DNA from: Terriglobia bacterium
Lineage (GTDB): Bacteria; Acidobacteriota; Terriglobia; JAJPHL01
Direction: 5' to 3'
Assembly: GCA_021325275.1 (NCBI GenBank)
Contig: JAJPHL010000039.1
Span: forward strand, 45,337-109,336
Length of the DNA: 64,000 bases
Positions 17,342 through 26,220 of the stretch are shown here, one piece after another. Every line of letters starts with the position of its first letter. Position 1 is the first letter of the stretch. Position numbers and translations under genes: made by a program. The notes under the pieces were generated by a model. It saw only the letters and a list, made by a program, of their open reading frames with translations. It was not told where the DNA came from and ran no database searches.

Positions 17342-19983
17342 TTATTGATCCGGCACACGTCGTAGAACTCACAACCGTAGGCGGTCTTCTTACAGCGCTC
17401 GGGATCGAGCGGTTCGATGGAGATGACGCCGCGCCGCATGTCTTGCGCCGCTTCGATCATATGTTCGCGGCCCGCGGCGGCGATTTCCGCGACGGCAACG
17501 GAAACTCCTTTGTACTTGCCGGGCGCCATCAACTGGTTCTTCAGCGACTCATCGATCACGCCGGCGCGGCGCGTATCACCGCGCAAGTTGTAAAGCTCCA
17601 AGCCGCCGGGCCGCAGACCGAGTTGCGCCAGCGCCATCAGGTAGAGCGGGATTTGATATTCCTCGCCGTTGCGAATTTTCTCGACTTGGGCCCTGGTGAA
17701 GAATTTCGCCTTGTACTTGAAGTCGACAGCCAGGCCAATCGGTCCGCCGGGAGACTCGACCGTCTCCACGCGATCGAAGCGGCCTTCGAGTTCGATTTGC
17801 TCGCCACCGTCCTGATTGTCCAGTGCTAGAGGAAAACGGAACTTGTGTTCCACGAATCGCGGATCGAGGCGCGTACGGTACGTTTGCGGCCACGAGCGGG
17901 AGTTCTCCACGAATGCGCGCAGGTCCTCGACCATGCGTGCGCGGCGCGCATCGTCCGAGTGATCGAGGGGGATCCCGCGCGTTTGCTCGGCGAAAACGCG
18001 TTCGAAAATGGCCGCGATATCTTCGCCCGAGCGTTCCCACTCGGCGATGGCGGCGTGAACGATTTTCCCCGCCAAGTCCGGCGTGATTCCCTTTTCCTGC
18101 GCGGGCCGTCCTTCGAGGTGAAGCAAGTAGCGCGCGAAATGCTTGAACGGGCATTGCGCGAACAACTGAAACTTGCTGGCACTGAAAACAGTTTGCGACT
18201 CGCGGATACGGTCGCGCACCAGCGTCGTCTCCAGAAGCGCTTCCGCTGCGATTGGCGCAGAGCGCGGGCGCGGCTCGGGCGAAACAGCGTTTTCGAACGG
18301 CATGTCTGCGACAAATCGCGAGGGAATTAGATCGCTACGCCCGTTCGTCCGCGGCCAAGTGATGGTCAGCCGTTCCCGCGCGCGTGTGACTGCGACGTCG
18401 TAGAGGTGGCGCTGCTCGCGCGCGTCGTCCACCACGGTTGGCAGCGACGCTGCGAGACGCTCTGACGCACTTAGAAATAGCGACGCTCGTGACGGACGCG
18501 GGAATTCGCCTTCCACCGCTCCTACCAGGAAGACTGCGCGCATTTCCCACTGTCGCGCCTCGTACGCGTTCATCACATTCACGGCATCGTGGCGGCGGTC
18601 GCGCACCCGGAAGCGGAGCGAGCACAGCTCGCTCGTCAGCAACGCCAAGAACTCTTCCGGCGATCCGCGTTCCGCTTCGATCGCGTTGGCGATTTCACCG
18701 GGCAATTCGAGTGCGCGCCGCAGCGTCTCGGCGTCGGCGCGAAGTTTCGCGGCGCGCGAGTGATCTTCCACCTCGATTTCGCCTTTCTCGGTGAATGTCT
18801 CCCACGCGCGCAGGACCCAGCGCGCTAAGTCGCGCGGTTTCGTAGGACGTTCACGCCGCAAGCGCTCGACCGTCGTGAAAAACTCCTGAGTTTCGCGAGG
18901 GTGTTGACCTGCGGCTAACTGGAACTCCGAGCGATTCACAGCCGATCGATGGCAGAGGCGATACCACGGCGATTTCAGTATTTCGAACGCTGCCGCGCCG
19001 GCATCCTCTTCGTCAAGGAGTCGCAAGCAAGCGAGCAAGTGACGTCCCATCGACGTTTCCGCAGCCGCAATCGGAAAGAACAAACGCGCGGGAATGCTCC
19101 ATTCTTCCAACAAAGCCGCGAGCGGACGCAAATACGCGTCCGGCGTCTGCACAATGATTCCGATGTCGCGAAAATGATAGTCGTGCCGGCCGACGAGTTC
19201 CGCGATTTCACGCGCGACAAGTTCCAACTCCTCGTAGCGATCGTGGCACGCGAACGCCACCGTCACCGGGTGGCCGCGATGATTTCCTTCCAATCGCTCT
19301 TCGCTAAAGCCCATATCGCGGACAAGTTCTTGCCGCGCCGTTTCGCTCGACTCCGGCAGCGTGACCGTGCTCTCTGCCGCGCCATTGACGAGTTGTTGCA
19401 AGGCGAGCCGTTGACGATGCGTGAATCCCGTAAAACCATCGACCAACAGCAGCGCGGGCGCCGCCGAGATCACCGGTGGCGGCGCCGGTGCGGCAACCTT
19501 TTCGTACGCGCGCAGGAAATCCAGAAACGCTCGACTCCGAAGATCGTCTCCGGTGATTGCGCGCGCCACATCTCTGGCGTGCAGGCCTGCGGCCAGCGCT
19601 TCGTCAGCTTCGTCGGCCAGCGTTTCGCGGAAGCCCGCGAAATCGGCGACTCCGCGAAAATAGGGAAGATCGATTTCCCGCAGCAAGCGCCGCACCAGCA
19701 ATTCACGCCGCGCACCGGAGAGTCGCACAGGCTCGGGCGCGAGTTCGTTGAACGTGACCACGCGACGTCCCGTGAGAATGGCGGCGGGATCACGCTCGGC
19801 CATCAAGCGCAGCAGCGAATTGCGGGTGTGTTCGCGAAAACTCACGGTGGGCACAATGAGCAGCGCGTCGCTCGGGCGTTCACAGAAAAGACTCAGCACG
19901 GCGTGCGTCTTCCCCGAACCTGCGGGGCCTGTCAAAAGCCGCCGCCGGGAAAAGAGCAATCCTTGTTGGGGAACTTTTGCCAC
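17329..19983 (-). CDS. addB: AddB-like helicase-fold/PD-(D/E)XK nuclease subunit
   Basis: This is the partner of AddA. The N terminus has a Walker A (GPAGSGKT, residues 19-26) within a helicase-like fold, and the C terminus is a nuclease with VDFKYK as the catalytic core. Cys611 (AQCPFKHFARYLL) and Cys864, 871 and 877 at the extreme C terminus form the four-Cys iron-sulfur clasp of AddB nucleases. The start is GTG, with the preceding mlaD-like stop 0 bp away. At 884 residues it is shorter than Bacillus AddB (about 1170). A Chi-like recognition site for the complex cannot be assigned from this window. Confidence 0.87.
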   Translation of the reverse strand: MAKVPQQGLLFSRRRLLTGPAGSGKTHAVLSLFCERPSDALLIVPTVSFREHTRNSLLRLMAERDPAAILTGRRVVTFNELAPEPVRLSGARRELLVRRLLREIDLPYFRGVADFAGFRETLADEADEALAAGLHARDVARAITGDDLRSRAFLDFLRAYEKVAAPAPPPVISAAPALLLVDGFTGFTHRQRLALQQLVNGAAESTVTLPESSETARQELVRDMGFSEERLEGNHRGHPVTVAFACHDRYEELELVAREIAELVGRHDYHFRDIGIIVQTPDAYLRPLAALLEEWSIPARLFFPIAAAETSMGRHLLACLRLLDEEDAGAAAFEILKSPWYRLCHRSAVNRSEFQLAAGQHPRETQEFFTTVERLRRERPTKPRDLARWVLRAWETFTEKGEIEVEDHSRAAKLRADAETLRRALELPGEIANAIEAERGSPEEFLALLTSELCSLRFRVRDRRHDAVNVMNAYEARQWEMRAVFLVGAVEGEFPRPSRASLFLSASERLAASLPTVVDDAREQRHLYDVAVTRARERLTITWPRTNGRSDLIPSRFVADMPFENAVSPEPRPRSAPIAAEALLETTLVRDRIRESQTVFSASKFQLFAQCPFKHFARYLLHLEGRPAQEKGITPDLAGKIVHAAIAEWERSGEDIAAIFERVFAEQTRGIPLDHSDDARRARMVEDLRAFVENSRSWPQTYRTRLDPRFVEHKFRFPLALDNQDGGEQIELEGRFDRVETVESPGGPIGLAVDFKYKAKFFTRAQVEKIRNGEEYQIPLYLMALAQLGLRPGGLELYNLRGDTRRAGVIDESLKNQLMAPGKYKGVSVAVAEIAAAGREHMIEAAQDMRRGVISIEPLDPERCKKTAYGCEFYDVCRINKWQH

Positions 19984-21057
19984 TTAAAAAAGCTTCAACT
20001 GGATCGTCAGATATTTTTTCGGATGTTTGTGGAAATCGGTCAGCAGATCGCGAATTTCCGCGCTCATCCCATTGAAGTTGTTGTACGCAGTTTCGTCTTT
20101 CGAGAGTTTTCCGAAGGTTCCCTCGCCGCGATCGATGCGGCCGGCGATGTCGTTGAGCTTCGTCGCCGACTCCTTGAACTGGTTGTAGAACGAATCGTCG
20201 GTGATGAATTTGCCCAGCGATCCCTTGCCGGCTTTCGCGTCGGCCACGAGGGAGTCGACGTCGGCGATCGTTTTGCGCGCTTCGTCGTGCAGCGAACTGT
20301 CGTAGATGAGTTTGCCGAGCGATCCTTTTTGGGCGTGCACGTCGTCGATGATTCCGTCCAACTTGGCCACCGTGCCGTCGACGCGATTATAAAGTTCGTC
20401 CGTGTAAACGAGTTTGCCGAGGCTGCCTTGACCCGTCGTTGCGAAGTCCACCATGCCTTGCAATTTCGTGACGGTAGTGCTGGCCTGCTTGTACAGGGAA
20501 TCGTCGTAGAGCAGTTTGCCGAGCGTGCCATGGCCTTGTTGTACTTGGTCGGCTAGGCCGTTCAACGTATTCGCGAGGCGATTCACGCTGGTCATCACCG
20601 TGTCGCCTGACGCGACGAGGTGTCCGAAGTCGGTTTGCGGGCGGAAATGGACTTCGGCTCCCGCTTCGAGCTGCGGTTTGTTGAGCGAGCCGCGCGTGAT
20701 GTCGATGTAGCGCTGCCCAAGCAATCCTTCCACTTCAAGCGACGCCACGGAATCCTCGCGAACTTCTTTGATCATGCGATCTTCCACGTGGAATGACACC
20801 TCGACGGCGCGCTGCGGATTCGGGTCGCTCGACACGCTGATGTCGTCGACATTGCCGATGTCGATGCCCGCGAGACGCACGGGATCGCCCTTCTTCAATC
20901 CGCCGGCGTTGTCGGTGAAAACTTTCAGCCGCGTCTTCGGGCTGAAGAATCCTTGGCCGGTCATGAGAAACACCATCAGTGCGAAAATGGTGAGAGAAAC
21001 AATCACCAGCAGCCCCACACGGAGCTGCGCCCAACTGACTTGCTTGCGTTGCGCCAT
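19984..21057 (-). CDS. MCE/MlaD-family lipid transport protein with tandem repeats
   Basis: This is the substrate-binding component of an MCE-type ABC importer moving lipids between inner and outer membranes. It has one N-terminal membrane anchor (about residues 12-34) and one MCE domain (about 38-130, with AGGLKKGDPVRLAGIDIG). The C-terminal half is unusual: five copies of a 34-36-residue repeat starting around residue 175, each built on G-[ST]-[LF]-G-K-[LF]-x-x-D-x-x-[LY]-. They would form an extended helical barrel or stalk. It follows mlaF by 32 bp and abuts addB. Confidence 0.86.
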   Translation of the reverse strand: MAQRKQVSWAQLRVGLLVIVSLTIFALMVFLMTGQGFFSPKTRLKVFTDNAGGLKKGDPVRLAGIDIGNVDDISVSSDPNPQRAVEVSFHVEDRMIKEVREDSVASLEVEGLLGQRYIDITRGSLNKPQLEAGAEVHFRPQTDFGHLVASGDTVMTSVNRLANTLNGLADQVQQGHGTLGKLLYDDSLYKQASTTVTKLQGMVDFATTGQGSLGKLVYTDELYNRVDGTVAKLDGIIDDVHAQKGSLGKLIYDSSLHDEARKTIADVDSLVADAKAGKGSLGKFITDDSFYNQFKESATKLNDIAGRIDRGEGTFGKLSKDETAYNNFNGMSAEIRDLLTDFHKHPKKYLTIQLKLF

Positions 21058-21089
21058 AATCGACCTCGCAGTTTTGTCTTCGTCGTTTC

Positions 21090-21899
21090 TTACTCTATAA
21101 ATTTTCGCACATAGGAGTCGCGCGCCGCGAACAGCTCGCGTTCTCCGCCTTCGAACACCACCGATCCTTCGCGTAACACCAGAAAATTGGTAGCGGCGTC
21201 GGAATGCTCCGAACTCTCCACGCGACCCGTGGCCGCGTCGAAGCGCGAATGCGCGAGCACGTGCGCGTCTTGCAAGCGATGCGTCACCAGCAGCGCTGTG
21301 ACGCGCTGGCTGTCGCGCAGCTTCACGACCAATTGCATGATGTGATGCGCCGTCACGGGATCGAGTCCCGCGGTGGGCGAGTCGTAGAGCATCAAGGGCG
21401 GTCCGCCGACGAATGCGCGCGCAATCGCCACGCGGCGGCGCATGCCGCCCGATAATTCCGACGGCATGTCGCCGGCGCGGCCGTCGAGTTCCACGAAACT
21501 CAACGCTTCTTCCACCCGGCGACGTTCTTCGTCTTCGGGGAGCGCGCGGTCTTCCTGAAAAATGTACGCGACATTCTCGCCGACGGTGAGCGAATCGAAA
21601 AGCGCGCCCTCCTGAAAGACCATTCCGGCGCGCAAGCGCAGCGGAAACATTTGATCTTCGCTCAGTCCCGCGAGATCGCGGCCGAACAAGCGAACCACGC
21701 CTGCATCGGGTGTGACCAGCCCGAGCGCCGTTTTCATCAGCACCGATTTCCCCGATCCCGCCGCGCCGAACAATACTTTGGTCTCGCCTTCGCTCAAGCG
21801 AAAACTCACCTGATCGAGTACTTCCGACGGAAAATGCGCGCCACGATCGAAACGCACGGTGACGTTTTCGAATTCGACGACGGGAGCGGTTGCCGCCAT
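21090..21899 (-). CDS. MlaF-like ABC transporter ATPase
   Basis: This ATPase energises the MlaE/MlaD lipid transporter at the cytoplasmic face. Walker A is GAAGSGKS (residues 45-52), the ABC signature is LSGGMRRRVAIARA, and Walker B is LMLYDSPTAGLDP, whose Ser in place of Glu is close to the MlaF consensus but lacks the usual catalytic Glu after the Asp. The substitution DSP for DEP is therefore notable. It starts 4 bp after the permease stop. It has 269 residues, with a C-terminal extension after the H-loop region. Confidence 0.85.
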   Translation of the reverse strand: MAATAPVVEFENVTVRFDRGAHFPSEVLDQVSFRLSEGETKVLFGAAGSGKSVLMKTALGLVTPDAGVVRLFGRDLAGLSEDQMFPLRLRAGMVFQEGALFDSLTVGENVAYIFQEDRALPEDEERRRVEEALSFVELDGRAGDMPSELSGGMRRRVAIARAFVGGPPLMLYDSPTAGLDPVTAHHIMQLVVKLRDSQRVTALLVTHRLQDAHVLAHSRFDAATGRVESSEHSDAATNFLVLREGSVVFEGGERELFAARDSYVRKFIE

Positions 21900-21903
21900 A
21901 GAG

Positions 21904-22707
21904 TTAAAATGCGCCGAGCAAGATTCGCGTGAGGAAAAAATTCGCCGTGAGAATCAACACCGACGCCGTCACCATCGCTTGCGTGGTCGACCGGCCCACG
22001 CCTTGCGTGCCGCCGCGGGTGTTCAAGCCGAAATAGCAGCCCACCAGCGCGACGATGAACGCGAACACGAAGGGTTTCAGCAATCCTTGGAACACGTCGG
22101 CGAATTTCAGCGCCTGATACGCCGTCGTCCAATACTCCACGGGATTCAAGCGAATGATGAAGTACGCCACGCAGTAGCCGCCGCCCAATCCCACGAAATC
22201 GCTGACGATCGTCAGCAGCGGCAGCATCAAGACGGTCGCGACCAAGCGCGGCGTAACAAGTTTTTTTACGGGATCGGTGCCGAGCGCGCGCATCGCGTCG
22301 ATTTGCTCGCTCACGAGCATTGATCCCAACTCGCTGGCGATTCCCGACGCGCAGCGCCCCGCCACCATCAACGACGTAAGCGTGGGACCGAGCTCGCGCA
22401 CCAGCGACAGCGCGACGAGTTCGCCGGTGAGACGAATCTGTCCGAACGTGGTGAGCGTGTTGGCCATCTGCAACGCCAGCACGGCGCCGGTAAAGAATCC
22501 GGTGAGTAAAGTGATCGGCAGCGAGCCGACGCCGATGATGTCCATCTGCGCCATCATGTCGTGCCAGTAGATGGGAGGGCGCCAAAGATTGGCGATAGCC
22601 CGCAAGCCCAGAAAAGTGAATTCCTGAACGGCCAGCACGCGTTGCTTTATCGCGTCCGCGAGCAAGTTGGTAGAGTTTTTCGGCACGAGAGTCGGCGCGG
22701 CTCTCAA
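21904..22707 (-). CDS. MlaE-like ABC transporter permease
   Basis: This 267-residue integral membrane protein has about five to six helices and the MlaE family motifs, such as RELGPTLTSLMVAGRCAS and EQIDAMRALGTDP. It forms the transmembrane channel of the MCE lipid importer. It is first in the mlaE-mlaF-mlaD order, which is conserved in bacteria, and it follows the DnaC-like gene by 19 bp. The outer-membrane lipoprotein MlaA and periplasmic MlaC are not present in this window. Confidence 0.88.
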   Translation of the reverse strand: MRAAPTLVPKNSTNLLADAIKQRVLAVQEFTFLGLRAIANLWRPPIYWHDMMAQMDIIGVGSLPITLLTGFFTGAVLALQMANTLTTFGQIRLTGELVALSLVRELGPTLTSLMVAGRCASGIASELGSMLVSEQIDAMRALGTDPVKKLVTPRLVATVLMLPLLTIVSDFVGLGGGYCVAYFIIRLNPVEYWTTAYQALKFADVFQGLLKPFVFAFIVALVGCYFGLNTRGGTQGVGRSTTQAMVTASVLILTANFFLTRILLGAF

Positions 22708-22726
22708 TATTTCAATTTAGCACAGA

Positions 22727-23494
22727 CTATCGCGCGCCCGACTTGAATCGCCGGTAATCGCCGGCGCGCATCTCGACAAAGCGGCACATTTCCCGCAAGC
22801 GCGACGCGACGCGAGGTCCCAGGCGTTCCTCGAATGTGGGCTGGGTCACGCGATGGCCGGCGGGGCCGTCCATGCGCTCTTCGCTCAAGTTGGCGGTGAA
22901 CAGCGTCGGGAGATTCTCGTTGTAGCGATGATTCACGATGTAGGTGACGGTGTCTTCCACCCAATCGGAAATGCGATTGTTGCCGAGATCGTCGATGGCC
23001 ACCACGGCCGACGACAGCACCGGCCGCAATAATTCGTACTCGCGCGTGTGCGCGGCGGGGTTGTAACTGTTTTGGATTTGCCGCAGCAACTCCTGATAGT
23101 CGAGAAAAAGGGCGTCGTGTCCTTTTTCGCAAAGCTTGCGAATCAGCGCCACCATCAGATGCGTTTTGCCCGCGCCGGGCGGTCCCAGGAAAAGCAATCC
23201 GCGCGCGGCGGTGGGGTATTCGTCGAGATAGCGATTTGCAAACTTCACCGCGGCATATAGCGAATCGTTGCGCGCGCCTTCCCAATCGCAGAGGAAATTG
23301 TTGAAGTCGCACACTTGATACTTCGTGGGAATGCCGGCGCTTTCGATCATGCGATCGATTCGCGCGCGTTCGCGGCATTCGCACGGTTCGAGCGGTCCCT
23401 TCGCGCCGCTTTCGGCGCTCGGTCGCCAGCCCGTGCCACCGCAAACATTGCACTCGGGCGCGGAAATGCTCGGCATACGTTTTGAGTCTAACAT
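22727..23494 (-). CDS. DnaC/DnaI-like AAA+ ATPase with N-terminal zinc-finger motif
   Basis: The N terminus has a Cys-x2-Cys plus Cys-x-Cys set (Cys15, 18, 38 and 40), as in DnaI and IstB-like loaders with a zinc domain. A Walker A (GPPGAGKT, residues 104-111), Walker B (VVAIDDLG) and an Arg-rich C terminus follow. Such ATPases load the replicative helicase or act as IstB-type transposition ATPases; there is no transposase here, so a replication role is more likely. I chose the ATG at 23494; an ATG at 23476 is also possible, and the frame extends to 23587. It heads the eleven-gene minus-strand run. Confidence 0.78.
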   Translation of the reverse strand: MLDSKRMPSISAPECNVCGGTGWRPSAESGAKGPLEPCECRERARIDRMIESAGIPTKYQVCDFNNFLCDWEGARNDSLYAAVKFANRYLDEYPTAARGLLFLGPPGAGKTHLMVALIRKLCEKGHDALFLDYQELLRQIQNSYNPAAHTREYELLRPVLSSAVVAIDDLGNNRISDWVEDTVTYIVNHRYNENLPTLFTANLSEERMDGPAGHRVTQPTFEERLGPRVASRLREMCRFVEMRAGDYRRFKSGAR

Positions 23495-23613
23495 CGTTTT
23501 TCGCAGACCCAGATTGGGAACCGGAAAAGCATTCCGTTCGCGGCGTTCTCCCGTATCGCGTGGTCCTATTACGTCAGCGATCGACAAATTCTGTCTGGCT
23601 CATAGGGGGCCCA

Positions 23614-24303
23614 ATGGACTACGCCGCTCTTTCTGCGAATCAATTGGTGCAAGCTTGCATCGACACGGGAGACGAAGCCGCCTGGGAGGAGTTCCTGAAT
23701 CGTTACAACACGATTGTTGCGGCCACGGTGGCGCGCACGGCGCGATCGTGGAACGCCAGCGATCCGGCGGTAGTGGAAGATTTGGTGCAGGACGTTTATG
23801 TGAAACTGTGTATCAACGATTGTCAGTTGCTGCGCGATTTCACAGGCGCGCATCCCGACTCGTTGTACGCGTATCTAAAGGTCACAGCCGCGAATCTGGC
23901 GCGGGATCACTTTAAGGCGCGCCGCGCGCAAAAGCGGGGATCGGGAACGGTGGACGAAAGCTTGGACGTTTACGATCCGCCGGCACTTGCCGGCGCGCTG
24001 GGAAGTTCCGAATACTTGCAACGCCGGCTACTGATTGAAAGAGTCGAACGAGTGCTCGAAACCACCGAGTTCTCGCCGTTGCAAAAAGCCGTGTTCTGGC
24101 TTTTCTACAAGCAAGGATTCACGGCGCCGGAACTCGCCGCGATTCCGGCGGTGAGTCTCACGGTGAAAGGTGTGGAAAGTTTGTTGCTGCGAATGTCGCG
24201 CACGGTGCGCGAGCGCACGATCGCGCCGCGAGAAAACGACCTACCGGTGGCGATCCTCGCGAACTACACGAGGGCGGGCAACAGCGTGCCGATTTCACCG
24301 TGA
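23614..24303 (+). CDS. ECF-type RNA polymerase sigma factor
   Basis: The protein has 229 residues. Region 2 has VVEDLVQDVYVKL, and region 4 has a helix-turn-helix around FTAPELAAIPAVSLTVKGVE. The start is the ATG at 23614, with AGGGGG four bases upstream; the frame is open further 5' to 23482 but that part is not sigma-like. No anti-sigma factor is adjacent, so regulation of this sigma is unknown. The last 40 bases overlap the SIR2 gene on the other strand. Confidence 0.82.
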   Translation: MDYAALSANQLVQACIDTGDEAAWEEFLNRYNTIVAATVARTARSWNASDPAVVEDLVQDVYVKLCINDCQLLRDFTGAHPDSLYAYLKVTAANLARDHFKARRAQKRGSGTVDESLDVYDPPALAGALGSSEYLQRRLLIERVERVLETTEFSPLQKAVFWLFYKQGFTAPELAAIPAVSLTVKGVESLLLRMSRTVRERTIAPRENDLPVAILANYTRAGNSVPISP

Positions 24304-24998
24304 ATCACGAGATCGGCGATCGAGTCGAGAGGCGTGGGATCGCGATTCACGATGACGAGCGTTGCGCCGTGCTGCTTCGCGAGCGCGGGAAATCCCGCGG
24401 CGGGATGCACCACCAGCGACGATCCAACGGCTAGGAACACGTCGCAATCGAGCGTCGCGGAGGACGCCCGCTGCATCTCTTCATACGGCATCGCTTGACC
24501 AAATGAAATTGTCGCGGGCTTCAAATAGCCGCCGCATGACCGGCACTCCGGTGCGAGATCGCCCGCCAGCACGCGGGCGACAGCTTCGTCGGACGTGATG
24601 CGATCGCCGCAGTCGAGGCACACGGCTTCGGTGGTCGTGCCGTGCAATTCAATGACGGATTCGCGCGGCAGTCCCGCGCGTTGATGCAGGCCGTCGATAT
24701 TTTGGGTGATCAGCGCGCGCAGTTTGCCGGCTCGATGGAGCGTGACGAACGCCGCGTGACCGGCGTTCGGTTGAGCGTCGCGGATGTGCGGCCAGTTCTC
24801 CACTTTTTGGCGCCAGTATTCGACGCGCGCTTCGCGCCTCGAGACGAATTCGTCGAAATACACGGTGCGATAGCGCGCCCACACGCCGCTGGGACTCCGA
24901 AAATCTGGAATACCCGATTCGGTGGAGATGCCTGCGCCGGTAAATCCCACGACGCGGCGGCTCGCGGCGATTTTCGCCCGCACTTCCTCCAGGGTCAT
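24264..24998 (-). CDS. cobB: SIR2-family NAD-dependent protein deacylase
   Basis: This sirtuin removes acyl groups from lysines, using NAD+ and releasing nicotinamide. It has the NAD motif GAGIS (residues 21-25) followed by SGIPDFR, the catalytic His in IELHG, and two CxxC zinc pairs (CLDC and CRSC). It has 244 residues. I prefer the start MTLEEV at 24998; the alternative ATG at 25028 would overlap the recX start on the opposite strand. A TATAAT-like box lies just upstream in the shared divergent gap. The C terminus overlaps the sigma gene. Confidence 0.9.
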   Translation of the reverse strand: MTLEEVRAKIAASRRVVGFTGAGISTESGIPDFRSPSGVWARYRTVYFDEFVSRREARVEYWRQKVENWPHIRDAQPNAGHAAFVTLHRAGKLRALITQNIDGLHQRAGLPRESVIELHGTTTEAVCLDCGDRITSDEAVARVLAGDLAPECRSCGGYLKPATISFGQAMPYEEMQRASSATLDCDVFLAVGSSLVVHPAAGFPALAKQHGATLVIVNRDPTPLDSIADLVIHGEIGTLLPALV

Positions 24999-25026
24999 GC
25001 TCACGAGGAAATTATATAGTGGGGAC

Positions 25027-25551
25027 ATGGTGCGGCAACCTAAGCGGCTGGGCGAGCAGGAACTTCACGCGTACGCGTTGAAGGCCCTCGGGGCGCGCGC
25101 GTTGTCGCTGGGAGAAATGCGCGTGAAGCTGGAGCGCCGCGCGCTGCGGAAGAGCGACGTGGAAGCGGTGATCACGCGCCTGAAATCCGCGGGATTACTG
25201 AACGACGAGCGTTTCGCGGCGGCGTATGCGTCGTGGCGGGTCGACGCCCGAGTAGGTCGCCAAAGAGTCGAGCGCGACTTGCGCGCACGCCGCGTGGCCC
25301 CCGAAGCCGCCAAGCGCGCGGTCGATCGTGCGTTCGCGGACACCGACGAAATCGCGATGTTGCGGGAACAAATCGCCAAACTCACGCGCCGCACGGGACC
25401 GCCGAAAGACCGCCGCGCGACGGCCGCGCTGTATCGCCGTTTGTTGTCGGGAGGATTCTCGCCATCGCAGATTTTTCCGGAGTTGCGACGAATCCGCAAA
25501 GAAGACGCGGAGGCGCTCGAAGAATCAATCGAAGACTCCATGGAGGAGTAA
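25027..25551 (+). CDS. recX: RecX-like regulatory protein
   Basis: This 174-residue protein resembles RecX, which binds RecA filaments and modulates their activity. It shows the repeated three-helix pattern: ALKALGARALSLGEMRVKL, the conserved GLLNDERFAAAYASWRV, and Arg-rich helices. The ATG at 25027 follows a GGGGAC ribosome site. recA is not adjacent, so recX is separated here. The stop overlaps the next start (TAATG). Confidence 0.85.
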   Translation: MVRQPKRLGEQELHAYALKALGARALSLGEMRVKLERRALRKSDVEAVITRLKSAGLLNDERFAAAYASWRVDARVGRQRVERDLRARRVAPEAAKRAVDRAFADTDEIAMLREQIAKLTRRTGPPKDRRATAALYRRLLSGGFSPSQIFPELRRIRKEDAEALEESIEDSMEE

Positions 25552-26180
25552 TGTTCCTGCGCTTGTACAAAGTATTTCGCGTGGTCGTGCTCATCGTGAT
25601 GATCGGCGCAATCGCGCTGGTCCTGCGGAAGTCGCCTGCACCGCAGGTCGACAGCGATCCCAATGCGGCGAAGACGCTGCAAGAAAAGCTTGTGGAAGAG
25701 CAGCGGCAGTCCGACGCCAAGCAACCGCACAAGCTGGAGATGAACGAGGCAGAGTTGAACTCGATGCTGTCGCACAATCTGCAACTCGCGCCACCGGCGA
25801 AGCCGGCTGCACCCGCAGCGCCGCCGGCGTCCGCCCCTGCGACTCTCGGCAAAGACCCAACGATTGAGGAAGTGCAATCCTCGGTCCGCGACGTGAAAGT
25901 GTCGCTGATGGATAACAGCGTGCGCGCGTATGTTGTGTTCGCCTTCCACGGAGCGGATCTCTCGCTGCAACTCGACGGGCAACTGGGCGTCCGCGATGGA
26001 TACCTGCGATTCACACCGATCGGCGGCAAACTCGGATCTTTGCCCCTCCCGCACGCCGCGCTGGACAACGCCGTCGCAAAGCTCTTCGATTCACCGGACA
26101 ACAAGGAGAAATTCCGCGTTCCACCGGAGGTTCAGGACATCCGCGTCGAGGGAAACCAACTCGTGGTGTCGTACCGTTAA
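25551..26180 (+). CDS. Membrane-anchored protein of unknown function
   Basis: I do not recognise a family. The protein has 209 residues, with one N-terminal transmembrane helix (about residues 5-25, VVVLIVMIGAIALVL) followed by a Lys/Glu/Gln-rich segment, an Ala/Pro-rich linker (about 83-100), and a soluble C-terminal domain rich in beta strands. It is translationally coupled to recX through TAATG at 25549-25553, and its end precedes alaS by 40 bp. The domain is probably periplasmic. Confidence 0.75.
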   Translation: MFLRLYKVFRVVVLIVMIGAIALVLRKSPAPQVDSDPNAAKTLQEKLVEEQRQSDAKQPHKLEMNEAELNSMLSHNLQLAPPAKPAAPAAPPASAPATLGKDPTIEEVQSSVRDVKVSLMDNSVRAYVVFAFHGADLSLQLDGQLGVRDGYLRFTPIGGKLGSLPLPHAALDNAVAKLFDSPDNKEKFRVPPEVQDIRVEGNQLVVSYR

Positions 26181-26205
26181 GCGGGCCGATTCTTCTCCCG
26201 AGATA

Positions 26206-26211
26206 TATAAT
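26206..26211 (+). promoter_or_regulatory. Candidate -10 box of alaS
   Basis: TATAAT lies nine bases before the alaS ATG, so a start at the usual distance would give a nearly leaderless mRNA. An AAAGG also precedes the ATG by a few bases, so the transcript may instead come from upstream genes. No good -35 is visible. Confidence 0.3.
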
Positions 26212-26220
26212 TAAAGGTTC

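Noticed and set aside
23482..23613. N-terminal extension of the ECF sigma factor
   Set aside because: The ATG at 23614 has an AGGGGG four bases before it, and the extra residues are not sigma-like.
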